Shown here piece after piece: positions 26,131 through 38,280 of a stretch of 64,000 bases of DNA. The notes under the pieces were generated by a model. It was given only the letters and a program-made list of their open reading frames with translations. It ran no database searches and was not told the origin of the DNA. A program made the position numbers and the translations under genes. Where the stretch lies: assembly GCF_009380165.1 (NCBI RefSeq), contig NZ_WHUF01000008.1, positions 273,843 to 337,842 of the forward strand. The letters run 5' to 3'. Numbering within the stretch: position 1 is the first letter of the stretch; each line of letters begins with the position of its first letter. The DNA comes from Rugamonas rivuli. Its GTDB lineage: Bacteria > Pseudomonadota > Gammaproteobacteria > Burkholderiales > Burkholderiaceae_D.

Positions 26131-27315
26131 TTATTGGAACGCCTGGATGCCGGTCTGGGCGCGGCCCAGGATCAGCGCGTGGATGTCGTGCGTACCTTCG
26201 TAGGTATTGACCACTTCCAGGTTGACCATGTGGCGGATGATGCCGAACTCGTCCGAGATGCCGTTACCACCCAGCATGTCGCGCGCGACGCGGGCGATGT
26301 CCAGCGACTTGCCGCAGGAATTGCGCTTCATCATCGAGGTGATTTCCACCGCCGCGGTGCCGGCGTCCTTCATGCGGCCCAGCTGCAAACAGCCTTGCAG
26401 GCCCAGCGTGATTTCGGTCTGCATGTCGGCCAGCTTCTTCTGCACCAGCTGGTTGGCGGCCAGCGGACGGCCGAACTGGTGGCGGTCCAGCACGTACTGG
26501 CGCGCGGTGTGCCAGCAGGCTTCGGCCGCGCCCAGCGCGCCCCAGGCGATGCCGTAGCGTGCCGAGTTCAGGCAGGTGAACGGACCCTTCAGGCCGCGCA
26601 CGTCCGGGAAGGCGTTCTCTTCCGGGCAGAACACATTGTCCATCACGATCTCGCCCGTCACCGAAGCGCGCAGGCCGAACTTGCCGTGGATGGCGGGGGC
26701 GCTCAGGCCGGCCATGCCTTTTTCCAGCACGAAGCCGCGGATCGCGCCTTCATCGTCCTTGGCCCAGACCACGAACACGTCGGCCACCGGCGAGTTGGTG
26801 ATCCACATCTTGGAACCGCTCAGCGCGTAGCCGCCCGGCACCTTCTTGGCGCGGGTGATCATCGAGCCCGGGTCGGAACCGTGGTTAGGCTCGGTCAGGC
26901 CGAAGCAGCCGATCCATTCGCCGGTCGCCAGTTTCGGCAGGTATTTCTGTTTCTGCGCTTCGGTGCCGAACTCGTAGATCGGCACCATCACCAGCGACGA
27001 CTGCACGCTCATCATCGAACGGTAGCCGGAATCGATGCGCTCGACTTCGCGGGCGATCAGGCCGTAGGCCACGTAGTTCAGGCCGGGACCGCCGTACTGT
27101 TCCGGAATGGTCGGGCCCAGCAGGCCCAGTTCGCCCATCTCGCGGAAGATCGAAGTGTCCATCTTTTCGTGGCGGAAGGCGTCCAGAATGCGCGGCGCCA
27201 GTTTGTCCTGGCAATACGCGGCGGCGGCGTCGCGCACCATGCGCTCGTCGTCGGTCAGTTGCTGGTCCAGCAGCAGGGGATCATCCCAGTGGAATTGGGC
27301 GCGGGCTTGGCTCAT
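26131..27315 (-). CDS. gcdH: Glutaryl-CoA dehydrogenase
   Basis: FAD enzyme of the acyl-CoA dehydrogenase family that oxidatively decarboxylates glutaryl-CoA to crotonyl-CoA in lysine, tryptophan and glutarate breakdown. 394 residues. CFGLTEPNHGSDPGSM and WITNSPVADVFVVWA are the FAD/substrate blocks, and the catalytic Glu is at about 373 in TYEGTHDIHALILGRA. That C-terminal sequence is specific to GcdH among acyl-CoA dehydrogenases. No CoA transferase or LysR partner is adjacent. Confidence 0.92.
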   Translation of the reverse strand: MSQARAQFHWDDPLLLDQQLTDDERMVRDAAAAYCQDKLAPRILDAFRHEKMDTSIFREMGELGLLGPTIPEQYGGPGLNYVAYGLIAREVERIDSGYRSMMSVQSSLVMVPIYEFGTEAQKQKYLPKLATGEWIGCFGLTEPNHGSDPGSMITRAKKVPGGYALSGSKMWITNSPVADVFVVWAKDDEGAIRGFVLEKGMAGLSAPAIHGKFGLRASVTGEIVMDNVFCPEENAFPDVRGLKGPFTCLNSARYGIAWGALGAAEACWHTARQYVLDRHQFGRPLAANQLVQKKLADMQTEITLGLQGCLQLGRMKDAGTAAVEITSMMKRNSCGKSLDIARVARDMLGGNGISDEFGIIRHMVNLEVVNTYEGTHDIHALILGRAQTGIQAFQ

Positions 27316-27410
27316 AGTGGTCTCTCATTATGAAAATTTGTGAAGGCTGCCCGCATTCTATGCCGGGGCCACCGTCACGGCTTTTCAAATGGCGACACCA
27401 ATTTCCGTTT

Positions 27411-27914
27411 TTAGCCCAGGCTGCCGAACTGGCCGCCGTGGAAAATCAGCGGCGGCGACGGCGAGAACTCGCACAGCTCGACCTCGCCGACGAAAATCAC
27501 GTGGTCGCCTTCCGGATAGCGGCTGCGGTTGTGGCATTCGAACCAGGCCGAGGCGCCCTTGAGGATGGGCTGGCCGGTGCGCGACAGCTCGTATTCGGTG
27601 TTTTCCCACGGGTCGATGCCGCGCGTGGCGAACTGCTTGGCCAGGTGCGCCTGGCTGGCCGACAGCACATTGATGACGTAGTGCGAATTGCCGGTGAAGA
27701 TGGGCATGCTGTTGGCCGTGGTCGCCAGGCTCCACAGCACCAGCGGCGGGTCCAGCGACACCGAATTGAAGGAACTGGCCGTCAGGCCGCGAAAGGTGCC
27801 GTCCGCCAGCCGGGTGGTGATGACGGTGACGCCGGTGGCGAACTGGCCCAGCGCCTGGCGAAAATGGCTGGTATCGAAGGGGCGCTGGTCGGCGCGGGGA
27901 GAACGAGTGTGCAT
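27411..27914 (-). CDS. Flavin reductase-like FMN-binding protein
   Basis: 167 residues of the HpaC/flavin reductase split-barrel family: FRQALGQFATGVTVITT, RGLTASSFNSVSLDPPLVLW (FMN binding) and GDHVIFVGEVE. These enzymes supply reduced flavin to partner monooxygenases or act as stand-alone NAD(P)H:flavin oxidoreductases. No partner oxygenase gene is in the neighbourhood. Confidence 0.88.
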   Translation of the reverse strand: MHTRSPRADQRPFDTSHFRQALGQFATGVTVITTRLADGTFRGLTASSFNSVSLDPPLVLWSLATTANSMPIFTGNSHYVINVLSASQAHLAKQFATRGIDPWENTEYELSRTGQPILKGASAWFECHNRSRYPEGDHVIFVGEVELCEFSPSPPLIFHGGQFGSLG

Positions 27915-28024
27915 GGTGGACCTGTGACTTTTCAGCCATTATGCCAAAGTTTACCGTGCGATAGCGTATTGCCCTGGTTTGCGTTACAGTGAACCCATGG
28001 GCATTCTTCTACGCGGGGGGAGTC

Positions 28025-28579
28025 ATGACGAGTCAGACTGCGCCGGCCACGGCGCTGGAAACGGCGTATCTGGGCGGCGGCTGCTTCTGGTGTACCGAGG
28101 CCGTGTATGCCCAGGTCAAGGGCGTCGTCCAGGTCGAATCGGGCTACACCGGCGGCCACCAGCCCGACCCCACGTACGAGCAAGTCTGCGCCGGCGGCAC
28201 CGGCCATGCCGAAGTAGTGAAATTGCAATTTGATCCCGCCGTCATCGGTTTCCGCGACCTGCTGGAAATCTTCTTCACCATCCACGACCCGACCACCTTG
28301 AACCGCCAGGGCAACGACGTCGGCACCCAGTACCGCTCGGTGATTTTTTACCAGTCGCCGCAGCAGGAAGCCACGGCGCGCCAGGTGATCGCGCAGATGG
28401 CCGGGGTGTGGGACGCGCCCATCGTCACCGAACTGGCGCCGGCCTCGACCTACTATCCGGCCGAACCCTACCATCAGGATTACTTCACACAACATCCCTT
28501 GCAAAGCTATTGCGCTTTCGTGGTGGCGCCCAAGGTGGCCAAGTTCAGGAGTACCTACGCGTATCGCCTGAAATCATAA
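28025..28579 (+). CDS. msrA: Peptide methionine-S-sulfoxide reductase A
   Basis: Reduces methionine-S-sulfoxide in oxidised proteins. 184 residues with the catalytic GGCFWCTEAVY (nucleophilic Cys20, Cys23), SGYTGGHQPDPTYEQVC, GHAEVVKLQFDP and the C-terminal YHQDYF. The ATG at 28025 follows a GGGGGAG site; a start 36 bp upstream lacks one. Confidence 0.95.
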   Translation: MTSQTAPATALETAYLGGGCFWCTEAVYAQVKGVVQVESGYTGGHQPDPTYEQVCAGGTGHAEVVKLQFDPAVIGFRDLLEIFFTIHDPTTLNRQGNDVGTQYRSVIFYQSPQQEATARQVIAQMAGVWDAPIVTELAPASTYYPAEPYHQDYFTQHPLQSYCAFVVAPKVAKFRSTYAYRLKS

Positions 28580-28595
28580 AAACGAGGGGACGTGC

Positions 28596-29643
28596 ATGAA
28601 GGTGGTGCTGGTCGACGATACCCATATCAACCTGGTGCTGATGTCGCGCCTGGTGGACAAGCTGAAGGACGTGAGCACCATCAGCTTCCAGTCGGCGCAC
28701 GAGGCGCTGGCCTGGTGCAACGCCCATCCCTACGATCTGCTGATCGTCGACTACATGATGCCGGACATGAACGGCCTGGAGCTGATCGCCCGCCTGCAAG
28801 CGCCGCCCGACCAGCGCCCGCCGGTGCTGATGGTGACGGCCAGCGTCGATGTCGACGTGCGCCACCGCGCGCTGGAAAACGGCGCCAGCGATTTCCTCAT
28901 CAAGCCGATCGACAAGGTCGAGTTCCTGGCGCGCACCCGCAACATGCTGGCGCTGCGCAGCGCCACGCTGGGCCTGCAGCACCGCGCCAGCTGGCTGGCC
29001 GAGGAAGTGGCCAAGGCCACCGCCGAGCTGCGCGCGCGCGAGCAGGAAACCATCATGCTGCTGTGCCGCGCCTCCGAATACCGCGACCCCGAAACCGGCG
29101 CCCACATCCAGCGCATGGCGCACTACTCGCGGCTGATCGCCGAGCAGCTGGGCCTGCCCGAGGAACAGCAGCAGGACGTGCTCAACGCCGCGCCCATGCA
29201 CGACATCGGCAAGGTCGGCACGCCCGACCACATCCTGCTCAAGCCCGGCCGCCTGAACCCGGAGGAAATGGTGGTCATGCGCCAGCACGCCGACATCGGC
29301 TACAACATCCTCAAGGATTGCCAGGCGCGCATGCTGCAGCTGGCGGCCGAGATCGCGCTGACCCACCACGAGCGCTACGACGGCGCCGGCTATCCGCGCG
29401 GGCTGGCGGGCGAGGATATCCCGCTGGTGGGCCGCATCGTCGCCGTGGCCGACGTGTTCGATGCGCTGACCAGCGTGCGTCCGTACAAGAGCGCCTGGAG
29501 CATGGAGGATGCGCGCCAGCACCTGCTGGACAACTGCGGCGGCCACTTCGATCCGGTCTGCGTGGACGCGCTGCTGCAACGCTGGGACGACGTGCAGGCT
29601 ATCCGCGCCCGCTTCCGCGATGAGCCGGGCGCCGCCACGGATC

Positions 29644-29651
<8 letters not shown>
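28596..29651 (+). CDS. REC-HD-GYP response regulator (c-di-GMP phosphodiesterase)
   Basis: 351 residues. An N-terminal receiver (1-120; phospho-Asp52 in LLIVDYMMPDMNG, Lys in FLIKPIDKVEF) is joined by a coiled helix to an HD-GYP domain (about 150-340) with intact HD at 202-203 (MHDIGKVGTPDH), HH in LTHHERYDGAGYP and GYP at 265-267. HD-GYP enzymes hydrolyse c-di-GMP to pGpG and GMP. Its 3' end overlaps the start of the following hybrid kinase by eight bases, so the kinase is probably its phosphodonor or a branch of the same pathway. Confidence 0.93.
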
Positions 29652-31917
<2,266 letters not shown>

Positions 31918-33135
31918 TACATGTGCCGGCGCGACCACGGCAGCGCCGCGCTGCGCTGGCCCGCCTTGCGGCCGACGATCTGGTACAGGCTGATCCAATC
32001 CTGTTCGAAGGCATAGCTGCAACCGGCCAGGTAGACATGCCAGATGCGGTAGCGCTTGTCGCCCGCCAGCGCCCGCACGCGCTCGGCGTGGGCCTCGAAA
32101 TTGTCGGTCCAGATGGCGCAGGTGCGGGCGTAGTGGCGGCGCAGGTTTTCAACGTCGCCGACTTCCAGCTTGGCCTGCTGCATGGCCTTGAGCACGTGGC
32201 CGATGTGCGCCAGCTCGCCCTGCGGGAACACGTATTTTCCGATGAACTCGCCGCCGCCGTAGGGCGTCTCGCCGTTGTCGGGATCGGTGGTGGTGATGCC
32301 GTGGTTCATCACCACGCCATCGTCCGCCAGCAGCTTGTGGATGGCGGTGAAATACTCGGGCAGGTGCTTGATGCCCACATGCTCGAACATGCCGACGCTG
32401 GTGATGCGGTCGAAGCGGCCGCGCACGTCGCGGTAATCCTGCAGGCGGACTTCGACCAGGTGCTCCAGCCCCGCGCGCCGCACGCGCTCCTTGGCCAGCG
32501 CGAACTGGTTTTCCGACAGCGTGATGCCGACGCAGCGCGCCCGGTACTGCTGCGCCGCCCGTATCACCAGCGCGCCCCAGCCGCAGCCGATGTCGAGCAG
32601 CGTCTGGTTCGGTTGCAGCTCGATCTTGCGCAGGATGTGGTCGATCTTCTTGGTCTGGGCGGTGGCCAGGTCTTCGTCGCCGTCCTCGAAGTAGGCGCAG
32701 GAATACACCATGGCCGGATCGAGGAACTGCTGGTAGAACTCGTTGGAAACGTCGTAGTGGTAGCGGATCGCCTCGGCGTCCTTTTGCTTGCTGTGCACCA
32801 TGCCGCGCACGACGCGGGCGAACTTGCCCTCGGCCTTGAGCGTGGTGCGCGCCAGCGCGTTGACGACGGCGATCATGTCGTGCGCCCGGCCCTTGACCTC
32901 GATCGCGCCCTCGACATAGGCCGCGCCCAGGTTGGACAGCGAAGGCGTCAGCAGGTAGCGCGCGGCCGACACGTTCGGCAGCCGTATCGTCACGCGCGGT
33001 GTTTCGGTGGAGAAGTCGACATGCTGGCCGTTCCACAGTTCGATACGCAGAGGCAGGGCGATTTGCTGGCGGATGCCGGCGATCCAGCTAGTGAGTCGGT
33101 TCTGTACAAACACAATCACCTCCGCGTCGAGAAAT

Positions 33136-34371
33136 TTACGGTTGCAGGCGCTCCTTCATCCAGCTGCCATCGGCCTGTTTCACATACACGATCCGGTCAT
33201 GGAAGCGCGAACGGCGTCCCTGCCAGAACTCGATGCGCACCGGTTCGAGGCGGTAGCCGCCCCAGTATTCCGGCCGCACCGGATGCTCGCCGCCGACAGC
33301 GGCCGCCGCATCGTAATTGGCTTCCATCTGCTCCCGGCTGGCGATGCGCGCGCTTTGCTGCGAGGCGATCGCGGCGATCTGGCTCTTCACCGGCCGGCTG
33401 TAAAAATACTTGTCGCTTTCCTCGGCGGACGTCTTGACCACCTTGCCTTCGATGCGCACCTGGCGTTCCAACTCGCTCCAAAAGAATAGCAGCGCGGCGT
33501 GCGGATTGTCGCCCAGTTGCCGGCCTTTCTGGCTCTCGTAGTTGGTGTACCAGGTGAAGCCGCGCGCGTCGTACTGCTTGATCAGCACGATGCGCGAACT
33601 GGGCTTGCCTTCCGCATCCACCGTGGCCACGCTCATCGCGTTCGGTTCATTGACCTTGGCGCGCATGGCCTCTTCAAACCACTTGCCGAACTGGGCGATC
33701 GGATCGTCCAGCACATCGTGTTCCGTCAAACTGGCGCGGCCGTAATCGAGGCGCAGGTCCGCCAGCACCACGCCGTCGGCCACCGTGTTGGCGACCGCCA
33801 CTTGCTGCTGCTCCGGCACCTGGCTCTGTGGCAGGGCGGGCGTGATGCCGCGCCGTACCTGCATCGCGCTGCCCAGCTGCGCCATCTGCTCGGGGCTGAA
33901 CAGGCGCTTGGCCATGGGTGCGATATTGCTTTCTTCGATGACCATGTGGGCGGCGTAGGCGTCGCAGAAACGCTGCACCATCTCGGCCGACAGGGCGGTC
34001 CCCTGTCCATTGGCTATTTGATCAAGTTGCGAATTAATTATATGCCAGTCCTGATCCATCTGCTGGTGGTCGGCCAGAATGCCCGGCACCAGTTCGGCCA
34101 GCAGCGCGGCGTCGGCGTCGCGCGCCGTGGCCTGGAGCATCGGCACCAGGTTTTGCTCCTCGTCTTCGTGGTGCATATGGGCCGCGTTGTTGAAATATTT
34201 TTGCACCGCTTGCGCGGCCTTTTGCGCCTCGGCGTCGGCGCCGTGCTTGGGCAGGTGTGCCAGCAGCTTGTGCAGCGTGTCCAGCTGCTTGCGTATCTTG
34301 TCGTGGCAATGTTTCAAGACTGCTATCGGCTGGCTGAAGTCGGGGGCGGTGTCGTGCAGGATATTGCTCAT
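33136..34371 (-). CDS. pdxH: Hemerythrin-PdxH fusion (pyridoxamine 5'-phosphate oxidase)
   Basis: 411 residues in one uninterrupted frame, nearly twice the length of PdxH. Residues about 15-160 are a hemerythrin/HHE four-helix domain with candidate di-iron ligands H23 (HCHDKI), H67/H68 and E71 (HMHHEDEE), H102 (DHQQMD), H142 and E146 (HMVIEE). Residues about 202-411 are a complete PdxH: VLADLRLDYGRASL, FMN-binding RIVLIKQYDARGFTWYTN with SQKGRQLGDNP, and the C-terminal hallmark RPEYWGGYRLEP. PdxH uses O2 to make pyridoxal 5'-phosphate from PNP or PMP. A Gln/Pro-rich linker (about 175-200) joins them. An internal start for PdxH alone (Met170 or a GTG codon near 190-200) cannot be excluded. Divergent from tcdA. 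Confidence 0.88.
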   Translation of the reverse strand: MSNILHDTAPDFSQPIAVLKHCHDKIRKQLDTLHKLLAHLPKHGADAEAQKAAQAVQKYFNNAAHMHHEDEEQNLVPMLQATARDADAALLAELVPGILADHQQMDQDWHIINSQLDQIANGQGTALSAEMVQRFCDAYAAHMVIEESNIAPMAKRLFSPEQMAQLGSAMQVRRGITPALPQSQVPEQQQVAVANTVADGVVLADLRLDYGRASLTEHDVLDDPIAQFGKWFEEAMRAKVNEPNAMSVATVDAEGKPSSRIVLIKQYDARGFTWYTNYESQKGRQLGDNPHAALLFFWSELERQVRIEGKVVKTSAEESDKYFYSRPVKSQIAAIASQQSARIASREQMEANYDAAAAVGGEHPVRPEYWGGYRLEPVRIEFWQGRRSRFHDRIVYVKQADGSWMKERLQP

Positions 34372-34444
34372 GGGAGGGCGCTCGGGCTGGAAGGGAAAGT
34401 CATTCTAAAATAATTTTTGCGGCGGCGTCCGTTAAAATGTCGGC

Positions 34445-35287
34445 ATGAACTCCATAGCACCTACCCAATTCGACGATATCGACTTCGAGCGCCGCTTCGG
34501 CGGCATCGCCCGCCTCTATGGCGACGCCGCACTGGCGCGCTTCCGCACCGCCCACGTCTGCGTGGTCGGCACCGGCGGCGTCGGCTCGTGGATCGTCGAG
34601 GCGCTGGCCCGCAGCGCCATCGGCCAGTTGACCCTGATTGATCTGGACAACGTTGCCGAGTCCAATATCAACCGCCAGATCCAGGCCCTGGGCAGCACCG
34701 TCGGCCAGGCCAAGGTCAGCGCGCTGGCCGCGCGCATCGCCGACATCAATCCCTTCTGCGTGGTCAACCAGATCGAGGACTTCGTCACCCCGGACAACCT
34801 GGAGCAGATGCTGGGCGCCGGCCAGTACGACTTCGTGGTCGACGCCATCGACAGCGTCAAGGACAAGGCCGCGATGATCGCCTGGTGCCGCCAGCACAGC
34901 ATGCCGATGATCATCATCGGCAGCGCCGGCGGCCAGACCGACCCGACCCAGATCGCCGTGCGCGACCTGGCCCGCACCGAGCAGGAACCGTTGCTGAAGA
35001 AAGTGCGCAAGGTGTTGCGCAGCCAGTACGGCTATCCGCGCGGCGAAAAGACCAAGTTCTACGTCGACGCCGTGTTCTCGATGGAGCGCCTGAAGTTCCC
35101 GGAACCGCAGGAAGTGTGCGCGCTGGAAGGCGGCCAGCCCGCCGCCGGCGTGACAGGTTTGAACTGCGCCGGCTTCGGTTCGGCCATGGTGGTCACGGCC
35201 ACCTTCGGCATGGTGGCCGCCGGCCAGGTGCTGCGCCAGTTGGCCGACAGCGTGCAACCGCCGGTGGCGCCGGCCGGCACACCGTAG
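34445..35287 (+). CDS. tcdA: tRNA threonylcarbamoyladenosine dehydratase
   Basis: E1-like enzyme (CsdL/YgdL) that cyclises t6A37 to ct6A in tRNA with ATP. 280 residues: RFGGIARLYGD, nucleotide-binding VCVVGTGGVGSWIVEALARS, DLDNVAESNINRQI, and the VVDAIDSVKDK block. LNCAGFGSAMVVTATFG and the C-terminal region match TcdA rather than ThiF or MoeB. It acts on the product of the pathway that includes the Sua5-type gene at 21006. Confidence 0.93.
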   Translation: MNSIAPTQFDDIDFERRFGGIARLYGDAALARFRTAHVCVVGTGGVGSWIVEALARSAIGQLTLIDLDNVAESNINRQIQALGSTVGQAKVSALAARIADINPFCVVNQIEDFVTPDNLEQMLGAGQYDFVVDAIDSVKDKAAMIAWCRQHSMPMIIIGSAGGQTDPTQIAVRDLARTEQEPLLKKVRKVLRSQYGYPRGEKTKFYVDAVFSMERLKFPEPQEVCALEGGQPAAGVTGLNCAGFGSAMVVTATFGMVAAGQVLRQLADSVQPPVAPAGTP

Positions 35288-35379
35288 ATTTTATCCAGTT
35301 GCGGATGCGGTTTTGTTATCATGGTGCGCGCTGGCACGGGGACCGTGCTATCCACAGACTTCATCGAAAGAATAAAACC

Positions 35380-35877
35380 ATGATGCGTAGTTCCGTACTC
35401 GTAGCAATGCTGTGCGCGCTGGCGGCCTCCGTGGCCCAGGCCCAGACTCCGACTGCACCCGTAGCGCCGGCCGATGTGCCGCCGCCACCGCCGATGGTGG
35501 TCGGCTCCGCCACGCCCGGCCCGGCCGCCGAACAGCTGATCGTCACCGACACCAAGGTCGGCACCGGCAAGGAAGCGACCACCGGCTCCACCGTCTACAT
35601 GCACTACTCGGGCTGGCTGTACCGTCCGCTGGCCAAGGCCATGCACGGCAAGCTGTTCGACTCGTCGATTCCGCGCGGCGAGCCGCTGGACTTCGTGCTG
35701 GGCGCCGGCCGCGTCATCAAAGGCTGGGACCAGGGCATCCAGGGCATGAAGGTGGGCGGCAAGCGCACGCTGATCATCCCGTCGGAACTGGCCTACGGCT
35801 CGCGTCCGACGCCGGGCAGCGGCATCCCGCCGAATTCCGCGTTGATCTTCGATGTCGAACTGATGGATGTGAAATAA
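35380..35877 (+). CDS. FKBP-type peptidyl-prolyl isomerase, exported
   Basis: 165 residues with an N-terminal signal peptide (VLVAMLCALAASVAQAQ), a Pro-rich spacer (about 25-45) and one FKBP domain (about 50-165): VYMHYSGWLY, GKLFDSSIPRGEPLDFVLG, VIKGWDQGIQGMKVGGKRTL, IPSELAYGS and PNSALIFDVELMDV. It catalyses cis-trans prolyl isomerisation, presumably on envelope proteins. The ATG at 35380 is chosen because it begins the signal peptide. Located between tcdA and cysK. Confidence 0.93.
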   Translation: MMRSSVLVAMLCALAASVAQAQTPTAPVAPADVPPPPPMVVGSATPGPAAEQLIVTDTKVGTGKEATTGSTVYMHYSGWLYRPLAKAMHGKLFDSSIPRGEPLDFVLGAGRVIKGWDQGIQGMKVGGKRTLIIPSELAYGSRPTPGSGIPPNSALIFDVELMDVK

Positions 35878-35901
35878 GCACCTGAATTTGGCGTAGACTG
35901 G

Positions 35902-35927
35902 AACCTCCGTCCCACTTCGGAGGTTTT
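35902..35927 (+). promoter_or_regulatory. Hairpin that buries the cysK ribosome binding site
   Basis: AACCTCCG (35902-35909) pairs perfectly with CGGAGGTT (35918-35925) around an 8-base loop, followed by TT. The 3' arm contains GGAGG (35919-35923), the only good Shine-Dalgarno for the cysK ATG at 35930. The structure could be a weak terminator for the FKBP gene, a translational switch for cysK, or both. Confidence 0.6.
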
Positions 35928-35929
35928 CC

Positions 35930-36862
<933 letters not shown>

Positions 36863-36868
36863 CTTGGC

Positions 36869-37903
36869 TTAGTGCGGCTGCTCCTGCAGGCTGCACTCGT
36901 GCGCCGTGGTGCCGAGGCGCACCTGCAGCGTGGCGTGGTCGATGGAATAGTCTTCCTTCAGCTGGGCGCTGATCGCGTCCAGCGCCGCATCGCCCGGATG
37001 GCCGGCCGGCGTCACCAGGTGCGCCGTCAGCGCGTTCTCGGTGGTGCTCATGGCCCAGATGTGCAGGTCGTGCACTTCGGTCACGCCTGGCTGGGTGCGC
37101 AGGAATTGCTCGACTTCGGCGTGGTCCAGATTGTCCGGCACGGCCGCCAGCATCATGCGCATCGATTGCTTCAGCAGCGACCAGGTGCTGTAGACGATGA
37201 AGGCGACGATCACCATACTGACCAGCGGATCCAGCCAGTTCCAGCCCGAGTACTTGACGATCACGCCGGCCACAAGCACGCCCAGCGAGATCGCGGCATC
37301 GGCCGCCATGTGCAGGTAGGCGCCACGGATGTTGATGTCGTCCTTGCTGCCGGACATGAACAGCCAGGCCGAGAAACCGTTGATCAGGATGCCGACGCCG
37401 GCCACCACCGACACGGTCAGGCCGGCCACCGGATCCGGGTGCGCCAGTTGCTGCACGGCTTCCCAGGCGATGCCGCCGCAGGCCGCCATCAGCAGCATGG
37501 AATTGAACAGGGCCGCCAGCATCGACGTGCTGCGCAGGCCGTAGGTATAGCGGCCGTTCGGCACGCGCTTGGCCAGGATCGCCGCGCCCCAGGCCAGCAT
37601 CAGGCCCAGCACGTCGGACAGGTTGTGGCCGGCGTCGGCCATCAGCGCGGTGGAGTTGGCCAGGAAACCGTAGAAGAATTCCACCGCGACGAACACGGTG
37701 TTGAGCACGATGGCGATGGCGAAGGCGCGGCCCATGGTGTTGGGATCGCCGTGGTGGTGATGGTGGCCGTGACCGTGGCTGTGGTCGTGCCCGTGATGGT
37801 CGTGGCTGTGCGCCTTGGCCTTGGCCGGGGCGTGGGAGTGGCCGCAATCATGGCCATGGTCATGGCTATGGTCGTGATCGTGGTGGTCGTGGTGCTTGCT
37901 CAT
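36869..37903 (-). CDS. Cation diffusion facilitator (Zn/Co/Ni exporter)
   Basis: 344 residues: a very His-rich cytosolic N-terminus (about 1-55, dozens of His and Asp), six membrane helices and a C-terminal cytosolic domain. The metal site residues are in DAGHNLSDVLG (helix 2, HxxxD) and HMAADAAISLG (helix 5, HxxxD), the zinc/cobalt pattern of CzcD/DmeF-type CDF proteins. It exchanges cytosolic metal for protons. It is the second gene of an operon with an SmtB-like sensor, overlapping it by four bases. Confidence 0.92.
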   Translation of the reverse strand: MSKHHDHHDHDHSHDHGHDCGHSHAPAKAKAHSHDHHGHDHSHGHGHHHHHGDPNTMGRAFAIAIVLNTVFVAVEFFYGFLANSTALMADAGHNLSDVLGLMLAWGAAILAKRVPNGRYTYGLRSTSMLAALFNSMLLMAACGGIAWEAVQQLAHPDPVAGLTVSVVAGVGILINGFSAWLFMSGSKDDINIRGAYLHMAADAAISLGVLVAGVIVKYSGWNWLDPLVSMVIVAFIVYSTWSLLKQSMRMMLAAVPDNLDHAEVEQFLRTQPGVTEVHDLHIWAMSTTENALTAHLVTPAGHPGDAALDAISAQLKEDYSIDHATLQVRLGTTAHECSLQEQPH

Positions 37904-38226
37904 GCTTCGTTCCCGTTGGAAGGTTCGGCGATATGTTCGAGCATATCGTTGAGTACGCCGCTGATGTGGGCGTCGGCGGCGGAATAGAACACTTGTTTGC
38001 CCTGGCGCTCAGACTTGACAATGCGCGCCGCGCGCAGCAAACGCAAGTGGTGGCTGACCAGCGAACTGCTCAGCTCCAGCGAGGAAGCGATGTCGCTGAC
38101 GGCGATCGGCGCCGCCACGCAGGCCAGCACGATGCGCAGGCGCGTGGGATCGCCCAGCAGATGGAACAGGTCGGCCAGCTGGGCAATCGCGGGATCGCAG
38201 TCGGAATAGTCGTGGTGGCAGCTCAT
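37900..38226 (-). CDS. SmtB/CzrA-type ArsR metal-responsive repressor
   Basis: 108 residues from the ATG at 38226. Winged helix with the recognition segment SDIASSLELSSSLVSHHLRLLR. The C-terminal helix carries D85-x-H87-x10-H98-x2-E101, an exact match to the alpha-5 zinc-sensing site of SmtB. The N-terminus also has Cys/His (MSCHHDYSDCD). A GTG frame from 38253 would place the start inside an inverted repeat and is less likely. Expected to repress itself and the downstream exporter until metal binds. Confidence 0.9.
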   Translation of the reverse strand: MSCHHDYSDCDPAIAQLADLFHLLGDPTRLRIVLACVAAPIAVSDIASSLELSSSLVSHHLRLLRAARIVKSERQGKQVFYSAADAHISGVLNDMLEHIAEPSNGNEA

Positions 38227-38228
38227 GG

Positions 38229-38262
38229 TGCTAACAAATGAATAGGTGTTCACATGTTAGCA
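38229..38262 (-). promoter_or_regulatory. Candidate operator of the metal-efflux operon
   Basis: TGCTAACA (38229-38236) and TGTTAGCA (38255-38262) form a perfect 8-bp inverted repeat spaced by 18 bases, directly upstream of the repressor ATG at 38226. Between them, on the minus strand, lies TATTCA, a possible -10. Binding of this site by the SmtB-like repressor is inferred. Confidence 0.55.
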
Positions 38263-38280
38263 GAAAACTGCCGCAACCGC

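Noticed and set aside
33136..33780. A separate pdxH gene downstream of a separate hemerythrin gene
   Set aside because: No stop codon separates the domains, and no strong ribosome binding site precedes the internal start candidates; a fusion is the simplest reading, with an internal start kept as an alternative.
37900..38253. GTG start at 38253 for the SmtB-like repressor
   Set aside because: It would place the coding start inside the inverted repeat and -10-like element; the ATG at 38226 leaves the operator upstream.
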